Below are positions 48,573 to 57,229 of a DNA stretch of 64,000 nt, piece after piece; the stretch's first letter is position 1, and every line of letters begins with the position of its first letter. The stretch lies in contig PKXY01000045.1 of NCBI GenBank assembly GCA_003132505.1, positions 12,234-76,233 of the forward strand, written 5' to 3'. Source of the stretch: Solirubrobacterales bacterium (GTDB lineage Bacteria > Actinomycetota > Thermoleophilia > Solirubrobacterales > Solirubrobacteraceae). The notes below the pieces were generated by a model that saw only the letters and a list, made by a program, of their open reading frames with translations, did no database searches and was not told the origin of the DNA. A program made the position numbers and the translations under genes.

Positions 48573-49397
48573 GTGGTCAACTGGCGCATCTTCCGCGCAA
48601 TCAGCTTGAGATCCCTGGCCCTCGCGACGGTCGTCGCGGCCGGCAGCCTGTGTCTGAGTGCAGCTCCAGCCGGCGCGGCCTCCGTCGCCCGCAGCTTGGC
48701 GGCGAACATTCCGATCGGCGCGCTTCCGCAGACCTGCGACCGGGCGCCAGACGGCGATACCTGCGTCAACGCGGTCGTCGTGGCACTCGACACGGCCCGC
48801 GCGGACATCGGCCTCGGACCGTACGTCCTCCCAGCAGACTTCAACTCGCTCCATGGGACCGAACAGATCCTCGTCCTCTCGAACCTCGATCGCATCGCCT
48901 ACGGCCTACCGCCGATCACGGGTCTGAGCACCACGCTTGGGAGCGCAGCGCAGAGCGCGATGTTGAGCGACGTCGACCCTGATCCAACCTCACTCCTCGG
49001 CGACCTATCGGTCTACGGCTGGACATCCAACTGGGCCGGCGAATGGGCCAACGCACCGTATGCCTACTACGAGTGGATGTACGACGACGGCTACGACGGC
49101 CCCGAGACCTCGAACATCGACTGCACGTCCGCCGCCGCGAACGGCTGCTGGGTTCACCGCCGCAACGTCCTTGCCTTCGCGAGCGCCGGGACTCTCTCGC
49201 TGGGCGCAGCGGTCGGGACGGACGCGAGTGGCAACTCGAGCTACGCGACGACACTGGTATGGACACCGCGCATCAACTGGACGAGCTACAGCTTCACGTG
49301 GGCCCAGGCCCAGGCCGAGGGCGCCGGCGCAGCGCACAACGGCCGGCTCGCACGCCACCGCCTAGCCAAGCGCCACCAGCATCACACGTCGCATTAG
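48573..49397 (+). CDS. Exported CAP/SCP-like domain protein
   Basis: A 274-residue protein with a signal peptide (1-36, ALATVVAAGSLCLSAAPAGA) and a body resembling CAP (cysteine-rich secretory/PR-1) domains: LDTARADIGLGPY, SNLDRIAYGLPPI, YGWTSNWAGEWAN, the YYEWMYDDGYDGPETSNIDC region and GCWVHRRNVLAFA (HRRNV near residue 193), then a late SYATTLVW strand. A His/Arg-rich tail ends it. GTG start. The role is unknown; bacterial CAP proteins are typically exported and bind cell-wall or lipid ligands. Confidence 0.75.
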   Translation: MVNWRIFRAISLRSLALATVVAAGSLCLSAAPAGAASVARSLAANIPIGALPQTCDRAPDGDTCVNAVVVALDTARADIGLGPYVLPADFNSLHGTEQILVLSNLDRIAYGLPPITGLSTTLGSAAQSAMLSDVDPDPTSLLGDLSVYGWTSNWAGEWANAPYAYYEWMYDDGYDGPETSNIDCTSAAANGCWVHRRNVLAFASAGTLSLGAAVGTDASGNSSYATTLVWTPRINWTSYSFTWAQAQAEGAGAAHNGRLARHRLAKRHQHHTSH

Positions 49398-49643
49398 TGC
49401 CGCGTCAGCGCCGCCGCAAGGCTAGAGCTATCGTGGTTCTGGCCGTTTCGCCCGCTGGCGCTGCCGCCACGAAACGGCCACGCTGAGCATCACCCGACGG
49501 CGAGACGCAACGCGGCGCTGATCACTCTGCGCGATCCCTTCCGGCCCTAGCGCGGCCCGGGCAGCACCCAGAGCGCCGTCAGTGCTCCGCATTCGACCAC
49601 GGCAGCGATTGATTTCTTGCACCCGCCGGGTCTTAGCTAGAAG

Positions 49644-50639
49644 ATGACCGGCATGTCAGTGACCGCCAGCAATCGAGATTCCTTCGACGAGTTGATTACG
49701 CCGTACCGCTCCGAGCTGCGCGCGCACTGCTACCGGATGCTTGGCTCGGTCCACGACGCCGACGACGCGCTCCAGGACGCGCTGCTGCGAGCCTGGCGCG
49801 GGCTGCCCCGGTTTGAGGGGCGAAGCTCGCTGCGTTCGTGGCTCTACCAGATCGCAACCAACAGCTGCCTGCGGCTGATCGAGCGCCAGCCGCGGCGGGT
49901 GCTCCCGATCGATTACGGCCCGCCCACTGACGCGCACGATGAGCCGGCGGCGCCGCTCGTCGAGTCGGTATGGCTGGAGCCGTACCCGGACGAGGCCGTC
50001 GCCGAGAGCTCCGCGGTGCCCGAGGCACGCTACGAGCAGCGCGAGAGCGTCGAGCTTGCCTTCGTGGCAGCGCTTCAGCACCTGCCCGCGCGCCAACGGG
50101 CCGTCCTGATCCTTCGCGACGTGCTCGGGTTCTCGGGCGCCGAGGTGGCCACGACGCTTGACACCTCGCCGGAGGCCGTCTACAGCGCGCTACAGCGCGC
50201 GCACAAGACCGTCGATCAGCAGTTGCCCGAGCAGAGCCAGCAGGCGACATTGCGCTCGCTCGGCGACGCGCGTGTCAAGGAGCTCGTCTCGAACTACGTT
50301 GACGCGTGGGAGCGCGGCGACATCGATGCGATCGTCGCGATGCTCACCGAAGAAGCGACGATCGCGATGCCCCCGGTACCGTCGTGGTACACCGGCATCG
50401 CGCAAGTGCGTGTGTTCCTCGCGCGTATACCCTTCGCCCCGGGATTTCAGCGTCGCGTGCGCGTCGGGCGCGCGAATGGGCAGCTGGCGCTTGGCACCTA
50501 TAACACGCCGGAGGCCGGCGAGGCACACCATGCGCTGCAACTGCTGACGCTCACCCCCGAGGGCCGGATCGCGGCGATCACCGCGTTCGTCGGCGTCGAG
50601 CTGCAGCCGTTCGGACTGCCGGCCGTAGCGCCGGCGTAA
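49644..50639 (+). CDS. ECF sigma factor with C-terminal SnoaL-like domain
   Basis: A 331-residue protein. Sigma region 2: ELRAHCYRMLGSVHDADDAL and QDALLRAWRGL, then RSWLYQIATNSCLRLIER; region 4: ALQHLPARQRAVLILRDVLG and SGAEVATTLDTSPEAVYSAL. Residues about 205-325 form an NTF2/SnoaL-like domain (VDAWERGDIDAIVAMLTEEA, WYTGIAQVRVFL) as in the SigG/SigJ-like ECF41 and ECF56 groups, where it regulates the sigma factor without a separate anti-sigma gene. The genes downstream (SDR, SRPBCC) may be its targets; no promoter match was tested. Confidence 0.92.
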   Translation: MTGMSVTASNRDSFDELITPYRSELRAHCYRMLGSVHDADDALQDALLRAWRGLPRFEGRSSLRSWLYQIATNSCLRLIERQPRRVLPIDYGPPTDAHDEPAAPLVESVWLEPYPDEAVAESSAVPEARYEQRESVELAFVAALQHLPARQRAVLILRDVLGFSGAEVATTLDTSPEAVYSALQRAHKTVDQQLPEQSQQATLRSLGDARVKELVSNYVDAWERGDIDAIVAMLTEEATIAMPPVPSWYTGIAQVRVFLARIPFAPGFQRRVRVGRANGQLALGTYNTPEAGEAHHALQLLTLTPEGRIAAITAFVGVELQPFGLPAVAPA

Positions 50640-50716
50640 ATCTTTTCCGGGTCGCGATGGATTGCGACGGTCCGGCGGATCTCCATTGGAAAGAAGCACA
50701 TACCAAGGAGATCAAA

Positions 50717-51442
50717 ATGACAATCGAAGGCAAGGCAGTTCTCGTGACCGGGGCCAATCGCGGCATCGGAGAGGCGCTGGTCGAGGAAGCTTTGAGGCGG
50801 GGCGCGAAGCGGGTGTACGCCGGTACCCGTCAGCCCCTGGCGCACGCGGATAGCCGCGTCACGCCGCTGCTTCTGGACGTGACGAACGCGGCGAACATCG
50901 AGGCCGCTGTCGAGGAAGTCGAGTCGCTCGACATCCTGATCAACAACGCCGGGATCGCGCTGTACGACGACCTCAGCGATCGCGTGGCGCTCGAGCAGAG
51001 CCTCGAAGTCAACCTCTACGGCACGCATGGTGTGACCCAGGCGTTTCTCCCGCGCCTGACCGAGTCGCGCGGAGCGATCGTCAACAACCTCTCGATGATG
51101 GCGCTCGCCCCCTTGCCGTTCACTCCGGCATACGCGATCTCAAAGGCCGCCGCGTTCAACATGACGCAATCGCTGCGCGCCCTTCTGGCCGGACGGGGCG
51201 TGAGCGTTCATGCCGTACTGACCGGGCCAACGGACACCGATATGACGCGAGGCTTCGAGATACCGAAGGCCTCCGCGGAGTCCGTCGCGCAAGCCATCCT
51301 CGACGGCGTGGAGAGCGGGGACGAGGACATCTTCCCCGATCCCGCATCGGCGACGCTGGCCGAGAGTTGGCGCAACGGCGCGGTCAAGGCGTTCGAGCGT
51401 CAGAACGCCGCGTTCCTACAGGCGAATCCCGTCGCGGCATAA
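50717..51442 (+). CDS. Short-chain dehydrogenase/reductase
   Basis: A 241-residue SDR. TGANRGIGEALVEEA (residues 11-25) binds the NAD(P) cofactor, DILINNAGIALYDDLSD is the NNAG motif, and LSMMALAPLPFTPAYAISKA supplies the catalytic Ser, Tyr and Lys. ATG at 50717 follows AAGGAG (50705-50710). It lies 77 bases after the ECF sigma gene on the same strand and could be in its regulon. Substrate unknown. Confidence 0.94.
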   Translation: MTIEGKAVLVTGANRGIGEALVEEALRRGAKRVYAGTRQPLAHADSRVTPLLLDVTNAANIEAAVEEVESLDILINNAGIALYDDLSDRVALEQSLEVNLYGTHGVTQAFLPRLTESRGAIVNNLSMMALAPLPFTPAYAISKAAAFNMTQSLRALLAGRGVSVHAVLTGPTDTDMTRGFEIPKASAESVAQAILDGVESGDEDIFPDPASATLAESWRNGAVKAFERQNAAFLQANPVAA

Positions 51443-51553
51443 GCAGCACCCCGGATGCGGCACAAGTTTCGGGCACGCAGCGCCGACCGCGACACCCGAG
51501 CTTGCCGCCGCGTCCTAGGTGTACAACCCCACTTCAAAAACTGGAGAGAAATC

Positions 51554-52024
51554 ATGGATTACCACAACTTCACCACTACCTTTACCGTCGACCAGACGGC
51601 GGAACAAGCCTTCGCTGCCATCAACGATGTTCGCGGATGGTGGTCAGGAGAAATCGACGGTCGCACCGACAAACTCAACGACGAGTTCACCTATCGTTAC
51701 GAGGACGTTCATTATTCCAAGCAGAGGATCACCGAATCAATTCCCGGCGAGAGAATCGTTTGGCTCGTTTTGGACAGCTACCTCAACTTCGTCGAAGACA
51801 CAACCGAGTGGACGGGCACAGAAATCACTTTTGAAATCTCGCGAAAGGGCAATCAGACCGAGATTTGCTTTAACCACGTCGGCTTGGCCGAGCATGAGTG
51901 TTTCGATGTCTGTTCAAACGCATGGGGCACCTATGTCAACGGTAGTTTGCGGAGCCTGATCACTACGGGCAAGGGGCGGCCCAACCTGAAGGAAAAAGCG
52001 GAGGCTGGAAAGGCGTCTGTCTGA
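51554..52024 (+). CDS. SRPBCC (AHSA1-like) domain protein
   Basis: A 156-residue helix-grip protein: MDYHNFTTTFTVDQTAEQAF, AAINDVRGWWSGEIDGRTDK, TEWTGTEITFEISRKGNQTE and EICFNHVGLAEHECFDVCSN. ATG at 51554 follows GGAGAGAA. Compared with neighbours it has clearly more A/T in third positions (AAC/AAA/GAA/TTT codons frequent), which together with its location after an SDR suggests recent acquisition. Such proteins bind hydrophobic ligands; nothing more specific can be read. Confidence 0.85.
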   Translation: MDYHNFTTTFTVDQTAEQAFAAINDVRGWWSGEIDGRTDKLNDEFTYRYEDVHYSKQRITESIPGERIVWLVLDSYLNFVEDTTEWTGTEITFEISRKGNQTEICFNHVGLAEHECFDVCSNAWGTYVNGSLRSLITTGKGRPNLKEKAEAGKASV

Positions 52025-52103
52025 GTGAGCGCACCAGTTGGCGAGCGCGAATGCGAGCGTGTAGCCGGCGCTGAGCGATCGGTCGAAAGAGCGGCTTTCG
52101 CTA

Positions 52104-53165
52104 TCACACGGCGGAGGCGGTGATCGTTGGGCTGTGCGCGCCGAGGAAGAAGATCCCGGGAAGGCCCGCGGTCTGGAACCCAGCGTTGCGATTTCGTCTG
52201 AGGCTGCTCGATGTGATCGCCATCGTTCCCGTGCGGTCGTCACTGACGAAGAAGATCGCCCCGCCGCCCTCGTTGGCATGGTTGCCCACGAACAGGCTGC
52301 CACCAATCGAGAGCGTCATGGCATCGCCATCGTTGTAGATGGCGCCACCGCTGCCGCCGCCCGGCGTGCCCGCCTGGGCCGGGTTGGCGCCCGTGCCGAT
52401 AGCCCGGTTATCCAAGAAACGGCTGTCCAGCACGGTCCACGAGACGCCAATGCTGCTCAGCGCGCCGCCGTTGCTGCACGCATTTCGCTTGAAGCGGCTA
52501 TCCACCACATACACGGGAAGGCCGTCGTATTGCGACAGCGCTCGGACGGCTCCGCCTCCGATATCCGGTCCATCAGGGTCGCAGCGGTTGTCGCTGAACG
52601 TCGTGTTGACTATCCGCAGTCGGCCGCCGCGGGCGAAGATCGCGCCGCCGCCACCGCCATCGAAGCTCTCGCCGGTCGAGTTGCCGTCCTCGAACGTCAG
52701 GTTCTGGACGACCAGCTTGGGGGAGGACTGATCCTGACAGTGCGGCGTGGTCCAGACCTGCGCCGGATCGCAAGTGTCCATGTAGAGGATCCGCCGGTGG
52801 CCCTCGCCGCTGAGCGTCACCAGCCCGCCTCCGTCGAGCACGACCCGCGAACTGGTGTTCATCACCTTGGCGGTCGCGCTCATCCTGATCGTGACCGGAT
52901 TGGGCCCGCACGAGAATCGGATGATCCCGCCGGCTCGCACCGCGGCGACCACCGCCGCAGAGCTGCAGCTGGCCGCAGTCCCGTGCCCCACGACATGCGT
53001 CGGATGCGATGTCTCCACCGGGCCCGCGTCGACGGGTACGGGCACGAAGCGTACGCCGGGGAGTGGCGTTGACGTGGCCGAGCTTGCCGCGGGCACGACG
53101 CTGGCGCCCACAACCGCAACGCAGAAGCAGAAGCAGCAGCAGAGGAAGGTCATCCGTCGTCGCAT
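52104..53165 (-). CDS. Exported right-handed parallel beta-helix repeat protein
   Basis: A 353-residue exported protein. The signal peptide (1-30) is unusual in its cluster of cysteines (FLCCCFCFCVAVVG), encoded by a TGC/TTC repeat. The body consists of beta-helix rungs with N-terminal IRFSCGPNPVTIRM, VVLDGGGLVTLSGEG, LTFEDGNSTGESFDGGGGGA, FSDNRC, DSRFKRNACSNGGALSS and DSRFLDNRAIGTG, the polymorphic-outer-membrane/pectate-lyase-like pattern. No catalytic residues can be named. Such proteins occur in surface or extracellular carbohydrate binding. Confidence 0.8.
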   Translation of the reverse strand: MRRRMTFLCCCFCFCVAVVGASVVPAASSATSTPLPGVRFVPVPVDAGPVETSHPTHVVGHGTAASCSSAAVVAAVRAGGIIRFSCGPNPVTIRMSATAKVMNTSSRVVLDGGGLVTLSGEGHRRILYMDTCDPAQVWTTPHCQDQSSPKLVVQNLTFEDGNSTGESFDGGGGGAIFARGGRLRIVNTTFSDNRCDPDGPDIGGGAVRALSQYDGLPVYVVDSRFKRNACSNGGALSSIGVSWTVLDSRFLDNRAIGTGANPAQAGTPGGGSGGAIYNDGDAMTLSIGGSLFVGNHANEGGGAIFFVSDDRTGTMAITSSSLRRNRNAGFQTAGLPGIFFLGAHSPTITASAV

Positions 53166-53419
53166 CGCCCAAAGCGTAGGTCGCGCCGATTAGCGGACGC
53201 CGACACTTGACACCGTTGCGGCCGAATGGTCGAGCGCCACGGCTGGGCACCGACCGAACGTCGGGCAGCCAGCAGCGCGCCGATAGAGCCTTCACCGCTC
53301 CCCGCTCTCGCCCAGGTCCGGGAGGGCAATCCGCGCGAGCACCAACTCGCGGTCAGCGGAGTCGGGTGAGCGGACCGCCGCTGCAGGCCTGCGGTTCCTC
53401 TGGTGGAAGCCGTGAAACA

Positions 53420-53938
53420 ATGTCGGGGGTACGGATGCGCATCGACGCAACGCTTACTGACGCCGGAATCGGTGACCGAAAGGGCGCGGGTTCACGGCCG
53501 CTGACGAGCGTTCTAGTGCTTTTCGAGTCAACTCCAAGCGGCGTAGCCGCGCTCCAGGAGGCGGCTGAGCTGGCCGACGAGGGCACCGATCTGTCGGTCG
53601 TTACGCTCGCGCCACAGAGCGTCGATTCGCGGTGCTGCGCTCGCGGACCATCTGTCGAGGTCGTCAACTGCGTTGTCCGCGACGCGGCCGAGGACGACCT
53701 CCGCGAGGCACGGCAGATTCTCGGCGATACAGGCACACGGACGACATTCACGAGTCTCGTAGGAAATCGCGAGCCGCCGCTAACAAAATGGGCCGCGGCG
53801 AACGCATTCGATCTCATCGTTCTTCCCGCACGCCGGTTCTCGGTTGGCGGCCATCCTCTCGCACGCAAGTTGCGGCGCGCGACGACAGCCGAGGTCCGGC
53901 TCATCGGGAAACCCAACCGGGCAGTAGGCAAGCGCTAA
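53420..53938 (+). CDS. Universal-stress-protein-like protein (degenerate)
   Basis: A 172-residue protein from the ATG at 53420 (another ATG at 53435). The order of elements resembles UspA: SVLVLFESTPSGVAALQEAA, ELADEGTDLSVVTLAP, then a terminal ANAFDLIVLPARRFSVGGHP with LARKLRRATTAEVRLIGK. The usual ATP-loop GxxGxxxxxxGSVS reads SVGGHPLARKLRRATTAEV, so nucleotide binding is doubtful. Upstream, 53166-53419 holds no recognisable feature; the longer open frame there is Arg-rich and probably not coding. Confidence 0.65.
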   Translation: MSGVRMRIDATLTDAGIGDRKGAGSRPLTSVLVLFESTPSGVAALQEAAELADEGTDLSVVTLAPQSVDSRCCARGPSVEVVNCVVRDAAEDDLREARQILGDTGTRTTFTSLVGNREPPLTKWAAANAFDLIVLPARRFSVGGHPLARKLRRATTAEVRLIGKPNRAVGKR

Positions 53939-53998
53939 ACGCGCAAATCCAAGCGGCCGCGAATGTCGGGCGTTCGCACGACAGTGTCCGGGCCACCT

Positions 53999-54895
53999 CT
54001 ACGGTTCACGGTGTTGCGCGGCGCTACGAGCCAGTTCAATGGCGCCGAGGACCCCAGCTCGGTCGCCCAAGGTCGGGGGCACGACGTAGCGGTCGATCGC
54101 GCCCGCCTGCTTCAGGTCCGGTGCGTCGAAGTAGCCGGCCAGCAGCTCGCGCAGCCGATGCCTGACGAGCGGAAGCAGGGAGGATTGTTTCGGAACGCCG
54201 CCGCCGATGATGATTCGCTGCGGCGACAGTGTGCAGATCACGTTCATCAGCCCGAGGGCGAGGTACTCGCTTTCGAGCTTCCAGACCTCGGCTTTGTCCG
54301 CAAGCTCTTGACCGGGGCGACCCCAGCGCTGGCGTATTGCTTCACCGGACGCGAGACCTTCCAAGCAGTCTCCGTGATAGGGACACGCTCCGTCGAAGGG
54401 ATCTCGGGCCTGGTCGTGCGGGATCCGCATATGGCCAATTTCCGGGTGGAGCAGTCCGTGGAGCACTTCGCCATTGACCATCGCTCCGCCGCCGATGCCG
54501 GTGCCGACGGTGATGTAGCAGAACGTCTTGAGGGCGACCGCTGCACCCCATCGCAATTCAGCAAGGGCGCTGGCGTTGACATCTGTATCGAGCGCCACGG
54601 GGACGTCAAGTGCGCTGCGCAGTGCTGCCACGACGTTGGTTCGCGCCCAGCCCGGCTTCGGGGTCGTCGTGATCTGTCCCCAAGTTGGCGATGCGCGGTG
54701 GACGTCAATTGGGCCGAACGAGCCTACGCCCACGCCGCCGAGGGCTCTGCCGTTCCGGAAGAACTGCGCAGCCAACGCGATCGTTTCTTCGGGCGTGGTT
54801 GTGGGAAACGTCTCTGACTCGAGCAGCTCGCCGTGACCGTCGCCGATGCCGCAGACCCATTTGGTGCCTCCTGCTTCAATGCCTCCGTAGATCAC
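53999..54895 (-). CDS. ROK family sugar kinase (fructokinase-like)
   Basis: A 298-residue kinase. GGIEAGGTKWVCGIG is the phosphate-1 loop, DTDVNASALAELRWGAA carries the catalytic Asp, YITVGTGIGGGAMVNGEVLH follows, and the zinc-binding HPEIGHMRIPHD plus CPYHGDCLEGLASG is the ROK metal motif, here with fructokinase-like spacing. The GTG start overlaps, by GTGA, the stop of a truncated lacI-type gene. The sugar is likely fructose but is not proven by sequence. Confidence 0.92.
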   Translation of the reverse strand: MIYGGIEAGGTKWVCGIGDGHGELLESETFPTTTPEETIALAAQFFRNGRALGGVGVGSFGPIDVHRASPTWGQITTTPKPGWARTNVVAALRSALDVPVALDTDVNASALAELRWGAAVALKTFCYITVGTGIGGGAMVNGEVLHGLLHPEIGHMRIPHDQARDPFDGACPYHGDCLEGLASGEAIRQRWGRPGQELADKAEVWKLESEYLALGLMNVICTLSPQRIIIGGGVPKQSSLLPLVRHRLRELLAGYFDAPDLKQAGAIDRYVVPPTLGDRAGVLGAIELARSAAQHREP

Positions 54896-55004
54896 GAGAC
54901 TGGCGCCCGAGCGCCGCAGGACTCGCGGATAATCAGGTCGGCGGGCAGCACAACGACCCTGCGTCGTTCATCGACTCGTCCGGCCAGACGATCGAGCAGG
55001 ATCG
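54892..55004 (-). pseudogene. C-terminal remnant of a LacI family regulator
   Basis: On the minus strand, immediately before the ROK kinase, 36 codons read ILLDRLAGRVDERRRVVV, LPADLIIRES and CGARAPVS and stop at TGA (54894-54892), overlapping the kinase GTG. LPADLIIRES is the closing strand pattern of LacI/GalR regulators (vvLPteLvvReS). Upstream of codon 1 lies the TAA of the MarR gene (55007-55005), so the helix-turn-helix and most of the ligand domain are missing. This marks a rearrangement junction next to 55004. Confidence 0.8.
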
Positions 55005-55505
55005 TTACTCTTCGTCGTCGAGGGGGCAGCAGCGTGGGTCGTTCTGCGTGGCGAGCGCCGCTAGCATCGTGTGCAGTGCCTCACGGTTCGCCGAGTCAAG
55101 GGGCGCGAAGAACTCACCCTCAAGCTGGCTGATGATCGCGCGGACTCGGGCAAGTTCCTTTCGGCCGCTGTTGGTGATGCTGACGACGTGGCGGCGGCGG
55201 TCTTGGGGGTCTCGCTGTCGCTCAACCATGTCGCGCTCCTCGAGTGAGTCGAGCAGCGCGACGAGCCGGCTGGGATCGAGCGTCAGCGCGTCGGCGATCG
55301 TCGCCTGTGTCTCGCGTGACCCCTCGCCGAGGATCGCGAGAACGCTGTAGTCGTAGAGCTCGAAACCGGATGCCTCTGCCCGCTCGGTGGCCTGGAGCTT
55401 GAACGCTAAACCGAGTCGCGCCAGCAGGTAGCCGCTGCTGTTCGCGAGCTCTCTAGCCACCAGCTGAACTGGACGAGACGTGTCGGCGGTGGCAAGTTCG
55501 TTCAT
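55005..55505 (-). CDS. MarR family transcriptional regulator
   Basis: A 166-residue winged-helix protein: FELYDYSVLAILGEGSRETQ, ATIADALTLDPSRLVALLDS (recognition helix region) and ERQRDPQDRRRHVVSITNSG (wing). It is divergent from an EmrB/QacA-like MFS exporter with an inverted repeat between them, the usual repressor and efflux arrangement. I start it at the ATG at 55505; a longer frame reaches 55532. The C terminus PRCCPLDDEE overlaps the site of the lacI remnant junction. Confidence 0.92.
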   Translation of the reverse strand: MNELATADTSRPVQLVARELANSSGYLLARLGLAFKLQATERAEASGFELYDYSVLAILGEGSRETQATIADALTLDPSRLVALLDSLEERDMVERQRDPQDRRRHVVSITNSGRKELARVRAIISQLEGEFFAPLDSANREALHTMLAALATQNDPRCCPLDDEE

Positions 55506-55543
55506 ATCAGCACAAGTGTACCGTACGAGCATCGGCGCGTGCT

Positions 55544-55564
55544 ATCGTTGCAGCTATCAACGAT
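55544..55564. promoter_or_regulatory. MarR operator between marR and the MFS exporter
   Basis: ATCGTTG (55544-55550) and CAACGAT (55558-55564) form a perfect inverted repeat with a seven-base spacer, directly before the GGAGG ribosome binding site of the MFS gene (55567-55571). Binding would block the exporter promoter. Confidence 0.6.
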
Positions 55565-55579
55565 TTGGAGGCGCAAGCG

Positions 55580-57076
55580 ATGTCGACAGAAACTGTTTCA
55601 CAGGCCTCGGATACTGCGGGCGATCGCCGCCGCTGGATAGTGCTCGCGCTGATCGTGACAGCCCAGTTCATGGTGGTGCTCGATATCGCCATCGTCAACG
55701 TCGCGCTGCCGTCGATCAAGACCGACCTGCACTTCTCCCAGGTCAGCCTCCAATGGGTGATCACGGCGTACTCGATCCTTTTCGGTGGCGTGCTCATGCT
55801 GGGTGGGCGGCTCGCCGATCTGCTCGGCCGCCGGCGCCTGTTCGTGATCGGACTCGGCATCTTCACCGCCAGCTCGCTGCTCGACGGCCTCGCATGGTCA
55901 GAGGGCTCGCTGATCGCGTTCCGCACGCTACAGGGCCTCGGCGCCGCGTTGCTCTCGCCGGCGGCGCTGTCGATCCTGACCACAACCTTCGAGGAGGGCC
56001 GCGAACGCAATCTCGCGCTCGGCATCTGGGGTGCGGTCTCGGGCAGTGGGGGCGCCGCAGGCGTGCTGCTCGGTGGTGCGCTGACGAGCGGCCTGGGCTG
56101 GTCGTGGATCTTCTTTATCAACGTGCCCGTCGGTATCGCCGTGATCGCGTCGACCCCGTTCCTGCTACGCGAGAGCCGCGCCGACCTCCACCACCGCCAC
56201 TTCGACTTCGCCGGCGCCGCCTCGATCACCTCCGGTCTGATGCTGCTCGTGTACGCCATGACACGCGCCGCGCAGCACGGCTGGGCCACAACCGAGTCGA
56301 TCGTGCTGCTCGCCGCGTCCGCGGCGCTGATCGGCGTCTTCTTCGCAATCGAGGCGCGCTCGCCCGCCCCGCTACTGCCGCTGCGCATCTTTAAGCTGCG
56401 GACGCTTTCGGGATCGAACCTCGGCGGCCTCGCGCTCGGCGGTGCCGTCTTCGCCGAGTTCTTCCTGCTAACGCTCTACATGCAGCAGGTGCTGCACTAC
56501 TCGGCCCTGCACACCGGCGTCGCGTACATCAGCCTGACCCTGACGATCATCATCTTCTCGGTCGTCGCACAGGCGCTCGTCAACCGCGTTGGCGTGCGCT
56601 GGGTGCTCCCGACCGGACTCGTGATCTCGAGCCTCGCGCTGGTTCTGTTCGCGCAACTGCCCGTGCACGGTCACTACTTCAGCGACCTCTTCCCGGCCTT
56701 CCTGCTCAGCGGCCTGGGGCTCGCGCTGTCGTTCGTGCCGATGTCAATCGGCGGCCTCGCCGGCGTGCGACCCGCCGACGCGGGCGTGGCCTCCGGGCTG
56801 ATCAACACCACCCAGCAGGTCGGCGGAGCAATCGGAGTCGCGATCGCTACAACGATCGCGACGACGCTAACCGCGCACTTCGTCAGCGCGCACACGGGCT
56901 CAAGCGCAACCGCAGGGGCCGCCCTCACCCACGGCTTCCAAGGGGCCTTCTACGTCCTCGCCGGTATCGCAGCAGCGGGCGCCCTGTTCTCCGCACTCCT
57001 GCTCGAGCAGCGGCCGAGCGAGCAGACGTTCACGCTCAGCGAAGAAGCCCTACCCGAACTCGAAGCGGCAACCTAA
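55580..57076 (+). CDS. MFS exporter of the DHA2 (EmrB/QacA) family
   Basis: A 498-residue membrane protein with 14 helices. The start ATG at 55580 has GGAGG at 55567-55571. Motifs: LDIAIVNVALPSIKTDL (motif D1 of DHA2), LGGRLADLLGRRRLFVIGL (motif A) and AVSGSGGAAGVLLGGAL (motif C). It would expel toxic compounds using the proton gradient. Divergent marR indicates substrate-induced control. Confidence 0.94.
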   Translation: MSTETVSQASDTAGDRRRWIVLALIVTAQFMVVLDIAIVNVALPSIKTDLHFSQVSLQWVITAYSILFGGVLMLGGRLADLLGRRRLFVIGLGIFTASSLLDGLAWSEGSLIAFRTLQGLGAALLSPAALSILTTTFEEGRERNLALGIWGAVSGSGGAAGVLLGGALTSGLGWSWIFFINVPVGIAVIASTPFLLRESRADLHHRHFDFAGAASITSGLMLLVYAMTRAAQHGWATTESIVLLAASAALIGVFFAIEARSPAPLLPLRIFKLRTLSGSNLGGLALGGAVFAEFFLLTLYMQQVLHYSALHTGVAYISLTLTIIIFSVVAQALVNRVGVRWVLPTGLVISSLALVLFAQLPVHGHYFSDLFPAFLLSGLGLALSFVPMSIGGLAGVRPADAGVASGLINTTQQVGGAIGVAIATTIATTLTAHFVSAHTGSSATAGAALTHGFQGAFYVLAGIAAAGALFSALLLEQRPSEQTFTLSEEALPELEAAT

Positions 57077-57229
57077 CACCAAGACCACAAGAACATATCT
57101 GCGGGGTTCGGGAACTGTTTCGGGACCGGAGACCGTCGCTTTTACTCGACGGAGTCGTGTGTTGGGGGAACGTCGTCGCGCGCCGAGGGCGGGTGGGGCT
57201 GCTGCCGGCCCACTGCGCTGCGCCGTCGC

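Noticed and set aside
53166..53419. Gene upstream of the Usp-like protein
   Set aside because: The open frame there is Arg/Ser/Gly/Pro-rich with no start context or family resemblance.
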